Assembly (NCBI RefSeq): GCF_004777465.1
Contig: NZ_CP038462.1
Coordinates: 434,001-498,000, forward strand
Direction: 5' to 3'
DNA: 64,000 nucleotides
Origin: Nocardioides daphniae
GTDB taxonomy: Bacteria; Actinomycetota; Actinomycetes; Propionibacteriales; Nocardioidaceae
Below are positions 19,553-29,337 of this stretch, in pieces. The translations under genes and the position numbers were made by a program. Position 1 is the first letter of the stretch; every line of letters starts with the position of its first letter. Below the pieces are notes generated by a model, which saw nothing but the letters and a program-made list of their open reading frames with translations, was not told the DNA's origin and made no database searches.

Positions 19553-21101
19553 ATGACGAATCTCGCGTCCCTGTCTCGGACACCGCCGCCCGTTACGGCG
19601 ACCGCACAGCTCGTGATCGGCGACATGCGCCTCAGCTATGCCCAGCTCGACCAGTACTCCACGCTCTGCGCGAGCCTGCTGGCCGCACGCGGCATCGGCC
19701 CGGGCGACAAGGTGGCGCTGACCTGCCCCAACCTGCCCTACTTCACGATCGCCTACTACGGCATCCTCAAGGCCGGGGCGACCGTGGTGCCGCTCAACGT
19801 GCTGCTCAAGGGACGCGAGGTCGCCTACCACCTGGCCGACTCGGAGGCGAAGGCCTACTTCTGCTTCGAGGGCACGCCCGCTGCCCATGGGGCAGGAGGT
19901 ACGCCGGGTTCACGGCCACCGACTCGTGCGAGCACTTCTTCGTGATCACCGCCCAGATGGGTGCGCCGTCGCCGATCCCCGGCACCGACACCATGGTCGG
20001 CGCGATGGGGGGCGCTGCCGCTGACTTCACCGGTCCGGAGCTGTCGGGCGACGACGGCGCGGTCATCCTCTACACCTCGGGCACCACCGGCCAGCCCAAG
20101 GGCGCCGAGCTGACCCACACCAACATGCTCTCCAACGCGCTCGCCTCCGACCGGCTCTTCGGGGCCGACGCGGAGCACCCCGACACCTACCTCTGCGTGC
20201 TGCCGCTCTTCCACTCCTTCGGGCAGACGGTGATCCAGAACAGCGCCATCGCCTTCGGCGGCACCATCGTGATGCTGCCGCGCTTCGAGGCCGAGGCGGC
20301 GCTGCAGCTGATGGCCGCGGAGAAGATCACCTTCTTCGCCGGCGTCCCGACGATGTACTGGGGCCTGCTCGGTGTCCTCGACGACTCCGGCGTCGACGTG
20401 AAGGCGCTCGCCGAACAACTGCGCGTCGCGGTCTCCGGCGGCGCCGCGCTGCCGGTCGAGGTGCACCGCGAGTTCGAGCGGCGCTTCGGGATCACCATCA
20501 TGGAGGGCTACGGCCTCTCGGAGACCTCGCCGGTCGCGAGCTTCTCGAAGTTCGGCGAGCCGGTGCGCGTCGCTCCATCGGCCCGGCCATCCCTGACGTC
20601 GAGATGAAGCTGATCAACCCCGAGCCCGGCCAGTGGGACGAGGTGCCCGAGGGCGAGGTCGGCGAGATCGCGATCAAGGGCCCCAACGTCATGAAGGGCT
20701 ACTACAACCGCCCCGAGGCGACCGCCGAGGTCATCCGCGACGGCTGGTTCCGCTCCGGCGACCTGGCCCGCGTCGACGAGGACGGCTGGTACTACATCGT
20801 CGACCGGACCAAGGACCTGATCATCCGCGGTGGTTACAACGTCTACCCCCGCGAGATCGAGGAGGTCCTGCTCACCCACCCCGACGTCTCGCTGGCCGCC
20901 GTGATCGGGGTCCCGCACGACAGCCACGGCGAGGAGATCAAGGCCGTGGTGATCCGCAAGCCGGGGGCCACGGTGACCGAGGACGAGCTGCTCGCCTGGG
21001 GCAAGGAGCAGATGGCGACGTACAAGTATCCGCGCATCGTCGAGTTCCGCGAGTCGCTGCCGATGACCGCGACGGGCAAGATCCTCAAGCGCGAGCTGTG
21101 A
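19553..21101 (+). CDS. Long-chain acyl-CoA synthetase/AMP-dependent ligase (four frameshifts)
   Basis: ANL-superfamily adenylating enzyme, most like long-chain fatty acid CoA ligases; activates a carboxylate with ATP and transfers it to CoA. Motifs: P-loop YTSGTTGQPKGAELTH, GYGLSETSP, RSGDLARVDEDGWYYIVDR with the hinge Asp, YNVYPREIEEVL and the C-terminal catalytic Lys in TATGKILKREL. Corrected length is about 515 residues. Frames break near 19570, 19610 (VSDTAARYGDRTA lies in another frame), 19890 and 20575. It has its own leaderless promoter after rskA and is followed by a small membrane protein. The acyl substrate is not identifiable. Confidence 0.88.
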
Positions 21102-21112
21102 GCCGCTGACCG

Positions 21113-21118
21113 TAGGCT
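21113..21118 (+). promoter_or_regulatory. -10 hexamer TAGGCT, leaderless promoter
   Basis: TAGGCT followed by 7 nt and the ATG at 21126 of the small membrane protein. Confidence 0.45.
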
Positions 21119-21125
21119 GCGCGCC

Positions 21126-21317
21126 ATGGCCAAGTCCTTCGGCATCGCGCTCGGCGTCCTCATGCTCATCTCCGGCGCCGTGTGGACCTTCCAGGGACTC
21201 GGCTGGATCGGCGGGTCGGCGATGAGCGGTGTGGAGATCTGGGCCACCATCGGCCCGATCGTCGCGGGCCTCGGGCTGGCGCTGGTCATCGTCGCGGTCA
21301 AGGGCCAGCCCAAGTAG
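21126..21317 (+). CDS. Small two-helix membrane protein
   Basis: Protein of 63 residues with two hydrophobic helices: ALGVLMLISGAVWTFQGLG and TIGPIVAGLGLALVIVAV, joined by GWIGGSAMSGVEIW and ending in a short basic tail. The GGSAMSG loop and overall size recall a small uncharacterised actinobacterial membrane family. Complete, with its own leaderless promoter, and followed by the 46-nt hairpin before purS. No function can be assigned. Confidence 0.7.
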   Translation: MAKSFGIALGVLMLISGAVWTFQGLGWIGGSAMSGVEIWATIGPIVAGLGLALVIVAVKGQPK

Positions 21318-21340
21318 CCGGCGCCGGGACCTGAGTGGCG

Positions 21341-21386
21341 GACGTCATCACCAGTGGTCGCGGGAGCGACCGTTGGTGATGACGTC
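21341..21386. repeat. 46-nt extended palindrome upstream of purS
   Basis: GACGTCATCACCA (21341-21353) pairs perfectly with TGGTGATGACGTC (21374-21386); inside it GGTCGC (21356-21361) pairs with GCGACC (21366-21371) around a GGGA loop. It could terminate the small membrane-protein transcript or bind a regulator of the purS promoter 14 bp downstream. No T-run follows. Confidence 0.6.
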
Positions 21387-21399
21387 GCCCGGAGGCGGA

Positions 21400-21405
21400 T
21401 AGACT
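21400..21405 (+). promoter_or_regulatory. -10 hexamer TAGACT of the purSQ operon
   Basis: TAGACT 39 nt before the purS GTG; with AGGAGCAG at about 21432 as ribosome binding site this is a leadered start. Confidence 0.45.
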
Positions 21406-21443
21406 CGCCGCGGAGATTTCCCCGCGCGCACAGGAGCAGCCCC

Positions 21444-21698
21444 GTGGCCACAGTCGTCGTCGACGTCATGCCCAAGCCCGAGATCCTCGACCCCCAGGGG
21501 AAGGCCGTCCTCGGCGCCCTCCCGCGCCTGGGCTTCGGCGGCGTCACCGACGTACGCCAGGGGAAGCGGTTCGAGCTCACCTTCGAGGGTGAGGTGACCG
21601 ACGAGATCCTCGCCGAGGTCGCCCAGATGGCCGAGACCCTGCTCTCCAACCCGGTGATCGAGGACTTCGAGGTCCGCGTCGAGGCGGACGCCCGATGA
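21444..21698 (+). CDS. purS: Phosphoribosylformylglycinamidine synthase subunit PurS
   Basis: Small subunit (84 residues) of the three-part FGAM synthetase PurSQL; it bridges PurQ and PurL for ammonia channelling. The family pattern [18 protein letters not shown], then [17 protein letters not shown] and the end [12 protein letters not shown] are seen. The GTG start at 21444 has AGGAG 9 nt upstream. The stop overlaps the purQ start as ATGA. purL is not adjacent but lies 3.7 kb downstream, past DUF3817, DUF1906 and two other genes. Confidence 0.95.
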   Translation: MATVVVDVMPKPEILDPQGKAVLGALPRLGFGGVTDVRQGKRFELTFEGEVTDEILAEVAQMAETLLSNPVIEDFEVRVEADAR

Positions 21699-22362
21699 AG
21701 GTCGGTGTCGTCACCTTCCCGGGCACGCTCGACGACGTCGACGCCCAGCGTGCCGTCCGCATCGGCGGCAACGAGGCGGTCGCGCTCTGGCACGGCGACC
21801 ACGACCTCAAGGGTGTCGACGCGGTGGTCCTGCCCGGCGGCTTCTCGTACGGCGACTACCTGCGCTGCGGCGCCATCTCGCGCTTCTCGCCGGTGATGAC
21901 CGAGGTCATCGAGGCGGCTGGCAAGGGCATGCCCGTGCTCGGCATCTGCAACGGCTTCCAGATCCTCTGCGAGTCGCACCTGCTGCCCGGCGCGCTGATC
22001 CGCAACGACCACCGCAAGTTCGTCTGCCGCGACCAGAAGCTGCGCATCGAGAACAACACCACCGCCTGGACCTCGGCGTACGCCCAGGGCCAGGAGATCA
22101 CCGTGGTGCTGAAGAACGGTGAGGGCAACTACATCGCCGACGAGGCGACCCTCGACATGCTCGAGGGGAGGGGCGCGTCGTCGCCCGCTACCTCGACGTC
22201 AACCCCAACGGCTCGGCGCGCGACATCGCGGGCATCACCAACGAGCGCGGCAACGTGGTCGGCCTCATGCCGCACCCCGAGCACGCCGTCGAGGCCATGA
22301 CCGGCCCCGGCACCGAAGGGCTGGGCTTCTTCACGAGCCTGGTCGAAGGAGTCTTTGCGTGA
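21695..22362 (+). CDS. purQ: FGAM synthase glutaminase subunit PurQ (frameshifted)
   Basis: Class I glutamine amidotransferase that supplies ammonia to PurL. The nucleophile is Cys85 in [10 protein letters not shown] and the His/Glu pair is in [24 protein letters not shown] is the conserved early segment. One base is missing around 22165-22172 in a G-rich run (DMLEG, then [13 protein letters not shown]). Corrected length is 222 residues. ATGA overlap with purS and GTGA overlap with the DUF3817 gene indicate a tightly coupled three-gene operon. Confidence 0.94.
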
Positions 22363-22850
22363 CCCGCACCACCACCGCGGCTGCGACCACGACGACGGTC
22401 ACGCCGCGCCGCTTCTTCCTGTGGATCTCGCGCGCGGAGGCCGTCACCTGGTCGCTGCTGCTGCTCGGTCTCTTCCTCAAGTACGGCACCGAGACCACCG
22501 ACCTCGCGGTCAGGGTCTTCGGCATGGCGCACGGCGTCGTCTTCATCGCCTACTGCCTGACCAACGGCCTGCTCTGGGTCGACCAGAAGTGGAAGTTCGG
22601 CCAGCTGGTGCTGGGCGTCCTGTGCGCCATCCCGCCCTTCGTGACGCTGTGGTTCGACCACCACGCCGAGAAGAAGAACCTCGTCTCCGACGAGTGGCGC
22701 CTGCGTGAGCAGGAGCCCCGCTCGATCCTCGAGAAGGCCGCCGCCTTCGTCATCCGCAAGCCGGTGCTGGGCGTCGTGATCGGCGTCGTCGCCGTCATCG
22801 TGCTCACTGGTGTCGCCCTGCTGATCGGCCCGCCCGGCGGCGAGCACTGA
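22359..22850 (+). CDS. DUF3817 integral membrane protein
   Basis: Membrane protein of 163 residues with the DUF3817 pattern: [35 protein letters not shown] and [21 protein letters not shown] further C-terminal helix ([20 protein letters not shown]) extends past the usual end. The GTG start overlaps the purQ stop (GTGA), so it is translated with the purine operon, although no link to purines is known for this family. Terminator at 22881. Confidence 0.88.
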   Translation: MTRTTTAAATTTTVTPRRFFLWISRAEAVTWSLLLLGLFLKYGTETTDLAVRVFGMAHGVVFIAYCLTNGLLWVDQKWKFGQLVLGVLCAIPPFVTLWFDHHAEKKNLVSDEWRLREQEPRSILEKAAAFVIRKPVLGVVIGVVAVIVLTGVALLIGPPGGEH

Positions 22851-22880
22851 CGCCTGCGCGGCAACGCAGCTCTGCAGCAC

Positions 22881-22924
22881 AACGAGGCCCGGTCCACCCG
22901 CTCACGCGGGGGCCGGGCCTCGTT
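22881..22924. terminator. Intrinsic-type terminator after purSQ-DUF3817
   Basis: AACGAGGCCCGG (22881-22892) pairs with CCGGGCCTCGTT (22913-22924), 31 bp after the DUF3817 stop and ahead of the convergent DUF1906 gene. Confidence 0.85.
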
Positions 22925-22989
22925 CGTCTGGTTGCCTGCTGGGTTGTCGGTGTCGCTGGGACGCCTCGCGTCGTCGGCTCGCGCGCTTC

Positions 22990-23069
22990 GGAAGGAAACT
23001 CCGCCCGAGTCGCGGTGCGCTGAGCGTACGACCGCGCGAAAGGCTGCTGAGTTTCCTTCCGAGTCGCGG
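22990..23069. repeat. 80-bp cruciform-type intergenic element
   Basis: GGAAGGAAACTC (22990-23001) and GAGTTTCCTTCC (23049-23060) form a perfect 12-bp inverted repeat; inside, CGCGGT (23011-23016) pairs with ACCGCG (23031-23036). Each arm is associated with a direct copy of CCGAGTCGCGG (23005-23015 and 23059-23069). It lies between the terminator and the end of the DUF1906 gene, as expected for a dispersed REP-like element; copy number in the genome is unknown. Confidence 0.5.
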
Positions 23070-23103
23070 CGGCGCCGCGCCCGAAACCCCGAACCAGCTC
23101 GGG

Positions 23104-24497
23104 TCAGCGCACCCGGCGTACAGGTAGCGCCAGACGACGGGGTTGGCGATCCCGGTCTGGGTCATCTTGCGGCGCTTCTGATAGCTCTTCACCGCCGCCT
23201 TGGTCTTGCCGTCGTAGATGCCGGTCGGCACCTCCTTCGTCACGCCGGTGGCGACCAGCGCGCGCTGCAGGCGACGGACGGCGTTGCTGGCCGAGCCGAC
23301 CTTCAGCACCGGGCGGGCGCCGAGGGAGTGCATCCGCACCCAGTTGCTCTCGGAGAACGTCGTGGAGGTGGGCAGGCCGTTGGCCTTCTGCCACGCCGCG
23401 ACCCCCGCCTGGGTGCGCTTGTTGTACTTGCCGTGCATGCGCCACGGGTAGTGGCCCTGCTCCTTCAGGGCGCACTGCAGCGCCTGGACCCGACCCTTGT
23501 ACGTCGTGCCCGGCTTCAGCGCGGGGTAGGAGCCGAACGAGGTCTTGATCCCGTTGCAGCGCACCTCGGTGCCGGGGTTGTTGCCCTTGCCCAGGTCGAG
23601 GTAGTTGGTGTCGATGTTGATCGTGACGTTGCCGTACTTCTCGTCGTGGCCGCCGAGGTACTGCTTCATCCGGCCACCGGGACGCCAGCCGTCCTCACGG
23701 ATGTAGTCGGTGGAGGTGTTGGCCTTGCCGTCCCAGCGGGCGATCCAAATGAACTTGGGCAGCTTGAACTTCCCCGGGCGCTCGACGCGGGCGTCGTCGA
23801 CCATCTTGATGCCGGAGCTGGCGCCGGAGTACATGCCCGAGACGTAGCCGAGCTGGTGGATCCGGTTGACCCACGCCGAGACGAAGGCCAGCGCCGACTC
23901 GCGGCAGTGCGTGTTGGAGAGGGTGAAGCCCTCGAGGTCGTACCAGAGCGTGCTGCCGTGGCGCAGGCCCAGCGCCTCCGCGTCGGCGGCGTTCTTCTCG
24001 GCTTCCCGGGCGCCCTGCTTGCGGGCCTTGCCGTAGCGGCCGTCCTTGCCGGGCGTCGGGTCGATCTTGAAGTCGTCGTCGTACCGCGGGAAGCGGTCGA
24101 GGCACGAGGCCTGCGGGCCCAGCGCGATCGGCAGCAGGCGCCACCCCTTGCGGAGCTGGGTCGAGATCCAGGTCGGCGTGAGGTTCGGCTGGTCGCGGCA
24201 GGCGCGGGAGTCGCCGGAGATGTAGATCCCGACGGCGAGGTAGGGGGAGTGGTTCAACCAGGCGTCCATCTTCGCCTGCGTCGGCGCGAGGCACTGGTCG
24301 AAGCCGTAGCCACGGAAGTTGCCGGGGGTGACGGGGTTGGTCACCGTCTTCTTCGCGGCCGCCTTGGCCGCGACGACCGGGGTCGCGGGGGTGGCTGCGG
24401 GCGTCGTCGTGGTGAGCAGGGCGGCGCTGAGCGCCAGCGTCCCTGCGGCGGCGCCGAGGCGTCGTACGAGGGTGCGTGCGGGGTGTTGCGAGGGCAT
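23104..24497 (-). CDS. Secreted DUF1906 (glycoside-hydrolase-like) protein with two peptidoglycan-binding domains
   Basis: Exported wall-associated protein of about 463 residues. A signal peptide (LGAAAGTLALSAALLTTT) is followed by a DUF1906/Rv2525c-like TIM-barrel-type domain (FRGYGFDQCLAPTQAKMDAW, LAVGIYISGDSR, GSTLWYDLEGF, GYVSGMYSGAS, WIARWDG). Two PG_binding_1-like units follow (RVQALQCALKEQGHYP and AVRRLQRALVATGV). In mycobacteria the family is Tat- or Sec-exported and tied to cell-wall homeostasis. The long minus-strand frame reads on through the terminator, so a frameshift in the last codons (YAG, about 23110) is likely, with the true stop at 23104. The ATG is at 24495-24497. Confidence 0.82.
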
Positions 24498-24599
24498 GGC
24501 TGACTCCGGTGGTACGAGGGGAAGTTCTCGCACGATAACCCCACGAGTCACACGAGTCACAGACTTGGGGTCTAACTACAAACGTGTAGTTTTCGCAGG

Positions 24600-25721
24600 T
24601 CAGGGGTGCAGCGGGTTCCGGGCTGCTTCCTCGCGGGTCAGCACCATGGCCCCGAAGTCGCTCGCCGCCTGCGCCAGCAGCCCCGCGTCGGGGGCCTGCG
24701 TCAACCACGCCTCGAGGTCGGGGTGACGGACGAGCCATCGTTGCGGAGCGACGCCCTCGACGTGCCAGCCGGAGAGGTCGCTGGCCCGGTCGAGGTGGTC
24801 GGTGGTGAGGAGCTGCACGGCGTGCGGCGCCGGCACGTACGACGCCCACAGGTGCCGCCGGGTGCGCCAGGGGCTGTTCCCGGTCAGGTGCAGGTGGGCA
24901 GAGGTGGTGGCGGCGCAGTGCCCCACGAACCCGACGTCGAGGTGGGCCGCGAACCGCCGCAGCGCGGCCTCGAGCGCGTACGCAGCCCGCACGCCGCCAC
25001 CGCTCGGGTCGCCGTCCCGGGGTGCCGTGCCCCAGGTCACCCTGCCCAGGCTGCCCATCGTCACCACGTCGCGCACGACCTCCGGCCCTGACTCGGTCCC
25101 GACCTCGGTGGCGTAGGTGAGGAGGTCGCACTCGCTGCGGCGCTCCAGCTCCAGCTCGATGGCCTCGCGGGTGTGCTCCGGGTGCGTGGGCACCATGGCG
25201 CAGTCGCCGATGCGCCCTGCCGCAGCGGCGTCCACGAGCGTGGTCACGTGGTCGAGCCAGGCGGCGTGACCAGCCGGTGCTGCCGACCAGCGAGGCTCGG
25301 GGACCCGGGCGTCGTTGAACGGTCCGGCGGAGACGGGTGGGTCGATGGTGAACCCCGCCAGCGCGACGGGGACGGAGAGATTGCGAGGGCCACTCCGCGA
25401 CGCCGGTGCGTCGGTGGCGACGACCGATCCGTGCAGACCGCGGCTGTTCAGGCGCTCGGCGAACGAGCGGAGCGTGGCCATGGCGGCGACCGGCCGGGAG
25501 GCCAGGGTCAGCAGGGCGAGCGTTCCCCCGACGGTCGGGTAGGCGGTGCTGCCCTGGGCCAGGCTCGGCTCGGCGGCAATGGCTTCCTCGGTGGCGCGCC
25601 AGGACTCATGCCGGTCGAGCCCGTCGAGGTGGACGCGGAGCTCGGCCACTCCGAGCCTCTGCTTGCCGCGGCGCAGGGCAACGCGGGCGGCGACGGACGG
25701 CTCGTCGATGGTGACCGGCAT
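24600..25721 (-). CDS. Hypothetical protein, 373 residues
   Basis: Complete soluble protein that I do not recognise. The N terminus is hydrophilic (MPVTIDEPSVAARVALRRGK). Notable segments are STAYPTVGGTLALLTLASRP, LSVPVALAGFTIDPPV, CAMVPTHPEHTREAIELELE and a second half with GFVGHCAATTSAHLHLTGN and LWASYVPAPHAVQLLTTDHL. There is no signal peptide or transmembrane helix. The ATG at 25719-25721 is the first good start. The gene abuts a truncated Dabb-domain gene upstream, suggesting insertion or deletion here. The downstream 24498-24599 gap has a small hairpin ACTACA/TGTAGT (24575-24590) and a doubled CACGAGTCA. Confidence 0.6.
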   Translation of the reverse strand: MPVTIDEPSVAARVALRRGKQRLGVAELRVHLDGLDRHESWRATEEAIAAEPSLAQGSTAYPTVGGTLALLTLASRPVAAMATLRSFAERLNSRGLHGSVVATDAPASRSGPRNLSVPVALAGFTIDPPVSAGPFNDARVPEPRWSAAPAGHAAWLDHVTTLVDAAAAGRIGDCAMVPTHPEHTREAIELELERRSECDLLTYATEVGTESGPEVVRDVVTMGSLGRVTWGTAPRDGDPSGGGVRAAYALEAALRRFAAHLDVGFVGHCAATTSAHLHLTGNSPWRTRRHLWASYVPAPHAVQLLTTDHLDRASDLSGWHVEGVAPQRWLVRHPDLEAWLTQAPDAGLLAQAASDFGAMVLTREEAARNPLHP

Positions 25722-25796
25722 GGCACTCCCTGCGGGTTCGGGGCCGAGGTGACGGGTGCCCGCATCGTGGCACAGGAGGCCAGTTCCCGCGCCTGA

Positions 25797-25994
25797 CCTG
25801 CTGGCTCGAAGCAGCGAGGCCCGATCCGTGAGGGCAACGCCGACGTGCTCTTCGCCATGACCTTCGACACCCAGGAGTCGTGGGCCGCGTACGGCGCCCA
25901 CCCCGCGCACGTGGCGGTCGTCGAGGAGCACGTGAAGCCGGTGCTGGAGTCGAAGGTGTTCATCCAGAGCGCAGGCCCGAACTTCCTGTCCTGA
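25797..25994 (+). pseudogene. Dabb (stress-responsive A/B barrel) domain, 5'-truncated
   Basis: The C-terminal two thirds of a Dabb-family protein: REGNADVLFAMTFDTQESWA then AYGAHPAHVAVVEEHVKPVL, ending in NFLS and TGA at 25992-25994. Family members are about 100 residues and start with VRHVVLFKW-like sequence; the first 35 or so residues are missing. Upstream sequence instead holds the start region of the divergent hypothetical gene, with a stop at 25794. No plausible start codon. It ends 9 bp before the purL promoter. Confidence 0.6.
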
Positions 25995-26002
25995 GCGCCG
26001 GG

Positions 26003-26008
26003 TAGATT
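26003..26008 (+). promoter_or_regulatory. -10 hexamer TAGATT of purL
   Basis: TAGATT followed by 7 nt and the purL GTG at 26016; leaderless. Confidence 0.55.
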
Positions 26009-26015
26009 GCTCCCT

Positions 26016-28298
26016 GTGGCCGAGACTTCCCGCACCCCCAGTCAGCTCGACACGGTGGCCGTCGCCACCCAGGACCCGGAGCGCGAGCAGCCGTGGTCCG
26101 ACCTCGGCCTGAAGGCCGACGAGTACGCACGCATCCGCGAGATCCTCGGGCGTCGCCCCACCAGCTCCGAGCTGGCGATGTACTCGGTCATGTGGAGCGA
26201 GCACTGCTCCTACAAGTCGACCAAGGTGCACCTCAAGCAGTTCGGTGAGATCCCGCAGGAGAACCCCGGTCGGCAAGATGCTCGCCGGCATCGGCGAGAA
26301 CGCCGGCGTCATCGACATCGGCCAGGGCTACGCGGTCACCTTCAAGGTCGAGTCGCACAACCACCCGTCGTTCGTCGAGCCCTACCAGGGCGCCGCGACC
26401 GGCATCGGCGGCATCGTGCGCGACATCCTCGCGATGGGCGCCCGCCCGGTCGCCGTGATGGACCCGCTGCGCTTCGGCCCGCTCGACGAGCCGACACCCA
26501 CCGCGTGCTGCCGGGCATCGTCGCCGGCGTCGGCGGCTACGGCAACTGCCTGGGCCTGCCCAACATCGGCGGCGAGGCCGTCTTCGACCAGACCTACCTC
26601 GGCAACCCGCTGGTCAACGCCGGCGCGATCGGCGTCCTGCGCCACGAGGACCTGCACCTCGCCAACGCCACCGGCCTCGGCAACAAGGTCATCCTGTACG
26701 GCGCCCGCACCGGCGGCGACGGCATCGGCGGCGTCTCGGTGCTCGCCTCCGAGACCTTCGACGAGGGCGGCCCCGCCAAGCGCCCCAGCGTCCAGGTCGG
26801 CGACCCGTTCATGGAGAAGCTGCTCATCGAGTGCACCCTCGAGCTCTTCGCCGCGGGCGTCGTCTCCGGCATCCAGGACCTCGGCGGAGCGGGCCTCTCC
26901 TGCGCCACCTCCGAGCTGGCCTCGGCCGGTGACGGTGGCATGCACGTCGAGCTCGACCTCGTACCGCTGCGCGACTCCACGCTCGCTCCCGAGGAGATCC
27001 TCATGAGCGAGTCGCAGGAGCGGATGATGGCCGTCGTCACGCCCGACAACGTCGACTCCTTCATGGAGATCTGCCGCAAGTGGGACGTCGAGGCCACGGT
27101 CATCGGCGAGGTCACCGACACCGGCCGCCTCGAGATCGACTGGCACGGCGAGCGCGTCGTCGACGTGCCTCCGGGCTCGGTCGCCCACGACGGCCCCGTC
27201 TACGAGCGCCCGTACGCTCGCCCCGAGTGGCAGGACGCGCTGCAGGCCGACGCTGCCGAGGCGCTGCCGCGGCCCGCGTCGGGTGACGAGCTCAAGCAGA
27301 CGCTGCTCACCCTGGTCGGCAGCCCCAACCTCTGCGACAAGTCCTGGATCACCGACCAGTACGACCGCTACGTGCGCGGCAACACCGTCTCGGCGCAGCC
27401 CGAGGACTCCGGCATGGTCCGCGTCGACGACGAGACCGGCCTCGGCGTCTCGCTCTCCACCGACTGCAACGGTCGCTACGCCAAGCTCGACCCCTACACG
27501 GGCGCCCAGCTCGCGCTGGCCGAGTCGTACCGCAACGTCGCCACCGGCGGCGCCACCCCGCTGGCGATCTCCGACTGCCTCAACTTCGGCTCGCCGGAGG
27601 ACACCGGCGTGATGTGGCAGTTCGCCGAGGCCTGCCGCGGCCTCAAGGACGCCTGCCTCGAGCTCGGCATCCCGGTCACCGGCGGCAACGTGTCGCTCTA
27701 CAACCAGACCGGCGAGACCGCGATCCTGCCGACCCCGGTCGTCGCCGTCCTCGGCGTCATCCAGGACGTCGCGCAGCGCACCCCGAGCCACTTCCGCGCG
27801 GCCGGCGAGCAGGTCCTGCTGCTCGGCGAGACCCGTGAGGAGCTGTCGGGCTCGGAGTGGGCCCACGTCGTCCACGGCCACCTCGGCGGCCTCCCGCCGA
27901 AGATCGACCTGGCGGCCGAGAAGGCGCTGGCCGACGTGCTGACCACCGCCTCCACCGAGGGTCTGGTCACCTCTGCCCACGACCTCTCCGACGGTGGTCT
28001 CGCGATCGCCCTGGCCGAGGCCGGCTTCCGCCACGGCATCGGCGCCACGGTCGACGTCTCCGGGGTCGCCGACGACGCCTTCGTCGCCCTCTTCTCCGAG
28101 TCGGCCGCCCGTGTTCTGGTCACCGTCACCGACGAGCAGGCCGAGCGCTTCACCGCGCTCGCCGCCGAGCACGGCGTCACGGTCACCGCGCTGGGTCGTA
28201 CCGGCGGAGACGAGCTCGTCGTCGAGGGCGCCTTCTCGGTGCCCGTGGCCGAGGTCAAGGGCGTCTGGTCCGCCACCCTCCCCGCCGCGCTGGGCTGA
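26016..28298 (+). CDS. purL: FGAM synthase large subunit PurL (two frameshifts)
   Basis: ATP-dependent amidation of FGAR to FGAM, working with PurS and PurQ. Small bacterial type, about 760 residues. Motifs: [69 protein letters not shown], and the second AIRS-like half with [10 protein letters not shown] and [21 protein letters not shown] one-base shift at about 26268 (ENPG to [13 protein letters not shown]) and a compensating one at about 26500 (DEPT to [13 protein letters not shown]) put 230 bp in another frame. GTG start at 26016 with its own leaderless promoter. Confidence 0.94.
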   Translation: MAETSRTPSQLDTVAVATQDPEREQPWSDLGLKADEYARIREILGRRPTSSELAMYSVMWSEHCSYKSTKVHLKQFGEIPQENPGRQDARRHRRERRRHRHRPGLRGHLQGRVAQPPVVRRALPGRRDRHRRHRARHPRDGRPPGRRDGPAALRPARRADTHRVLPGIVAGVGGYGNCLGLPNIGGEAVFDQTYLGNPLVNAGAIGVLRHEDLHLANATGLGNKVILYGARTGGDGIGGVSVLASETFDEGGPAKRPSVQVGDPFMEKLLIECTLELFAAGVVSGIQDLGGAGLSCATSELASAGDGGMHVELDLVPLRDSTLAPEEILMSESQERMMAVVTPDNVDSFMEICRKWDVEATVIGEVTDTGRLEIDWHGERVVDVPPGSVAHDGPVYERPYARPEWQDALQADAAEALPRPASGDELKQTLLTLVGSPNLCDKSWITDQYDRYVRGNTVSAQPEDSGMVRVDDETGLGVSLSTDCNGRYAKLDPYTGAQLALAESYRNVATGGATPLAISDCLNFGSPEDTGVMWQFAEACRGLKDACLELGIPVTGGNVSLYNQTGETAILPTPVVAVLGVIQDVAQRTPSHFRAAGEQVLLLGETREELSGSEWAHVVHGHLGGLPPKIDLAAEKALADVLTTASTEGLVTSAHDLSDGGLAIALAEAGFRHGIGATVDVSGVADDAFVALFSESAARVLVTVTDEQAERFTALAAEHGVTVTALGRTGGDELVVEGAFSVPVAEVKGVWSATLPAALG

Positions 28299-28304
28299 GC
28301 CGGC

Positions 28305-29222
28305 GTGGAGCCGCTGCAGGTCGTCGTCCCGTCCGCCCCGCTCGCCGAGGCGATCGGGCGGGTCGACGGCGCCGAGGTGTCGGTCTGGGACGGCACGGGT
28401 GCGGCGCCGTCGCGCGCTGACCTGTGGGTGCCGGCGTACGCCACCAGCGCCGAGGTCGTCAGCCGCGCCGGCGACATCGACCACCTCGGCGTCGTGCAGC
28501 TGCAGTCGGCCGGCTACGACGGCGTCCCCGAGCGGCTGCCCGCCGGCGTGACCCTGTGCAACGGCAGCGGGGTGCACGACGACGCCACCGCCGAGCACGC
28601 GGTCGGCATGATCCTGGCGGTGCTGCGCGGCACCGTCGAGGCCGTGCGCCACCAGGACGAGGGGCGCTGGGTGAAGATGCCCGGCCGCCAGTCGCTCGCC
28701 GACGCCCGGGTCCTGATCCTCGGCTACGGCTCGATCGGCCGCGCGCTCGCCGAGCGGCTCCTCCCGATGAAGGCTCGCGTCACCGGCGTCGCCAGCCGCC
28801 CGCGCACCGACGACCTGCTCGACCAGGTGCACGGCTTCGGCGACCTGCCGGCGCTGCTGCCCAACCAGGACGTCGTCGTGCTGCTGGTGCCGCACACCGA
28901 GCGCACCGAGAAGATGGTCGACGCCGCCTTCCTGGCGAAGCTGGCCGACGGTGCCCTGCTGGTCAACGTGGCCCGCGGGCTCGTCGTCGACACCGACGCG
29001 GCGCTCGCCGAGGCCGGTCGCCTGCGCTTCGCCCTCGACGTGACCGACCCCGAGCCGTTGCCCGACGGACACCCGCTCTGGTCGGCGCCGGAGGTGCTCA
29101 TCACCCCGCACGTGGCCGGTGGAACCACCGCGATGCTGCCGCGGATCGCGGCGCTGGTGCGCAGCCAGGCCGAGCGGCTGGTGGCCGGCCAGGAGCCGCA
29201 GCACGTCGTGCACCGCAGCTGA
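28305..29222 (+). CDS. D-2-hydroxyacid dehydrogenase family protein
   Basis: NAD-dependent dehydrogenase of the phosphoglycerate/glyoxylate reductase family, 305 residues and complete. The Rossmann motif LGYGSIGRALAERLLP, catalytic Arg in VNVARGLVVD, Glu in DPEPLPDGHPL and His in VLITPHVAGG are present. There is no C-terminal ACT domain, so it is not a serine-pathway PGDH of the long type. GTG start 6 bp after purL, so it is probably cotranscribed with purL. Substrate unknown. Confidence 0.9.
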   Translation: MEPLQVVVPSAPLAEAIGRVDGAEVSVWDGTGAAPSRADLWVPAYATSAEVVSRAGDIDHLGVVQLQSAGYDGVPERLPAGVTLCNGSGVHDDATAEHAVGMILAVLRGTVEAVRHQDEGRWVKMPGRQSLADARVLILGYGSIGRALAERLLPMKARVTGVASRPRTDDLLDQVHGFGDLPALLPNQDVVVLLVPHTERTEKMVDAAFLAKLADGALLVNVARGLVVDTDAALAEAGRLRFALDVTDPEPLPDGHPLWSAPEVLITPHVAGGTTAMLPRIAALVRSQAERLVAGQEPQHVVHRS

Positions 29223-29325
29223 CCCGCTGACCCCCGCCGGCGCCGCTGGCACCGCCCCCGTGTCGCCTGGGCCACAGTCGGCCCCCGGCTCCGGCGTTCG
29301 CCGGACGCAGGCACTGCCCGCGACC

Positions 29326-29331
29326 TAGAGT
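29326..29331 (+). promoter_or_regulatory. -10 hexamer TAGAGT, leaderless promoter
   Basis: TAGAGT followed by 6 nt and the GTG at 29338 of the large secreted protease-like protein. Confidence 0.5.
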
Positions 29332-29337
29332 CCGTGC

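Noticed and set aside
26382..29252. 956-codon minus-strand frame opposite purL and the dehydrogenase
   Set aside because: Shadow of conserved plus-strand genes; no recognisable motif.
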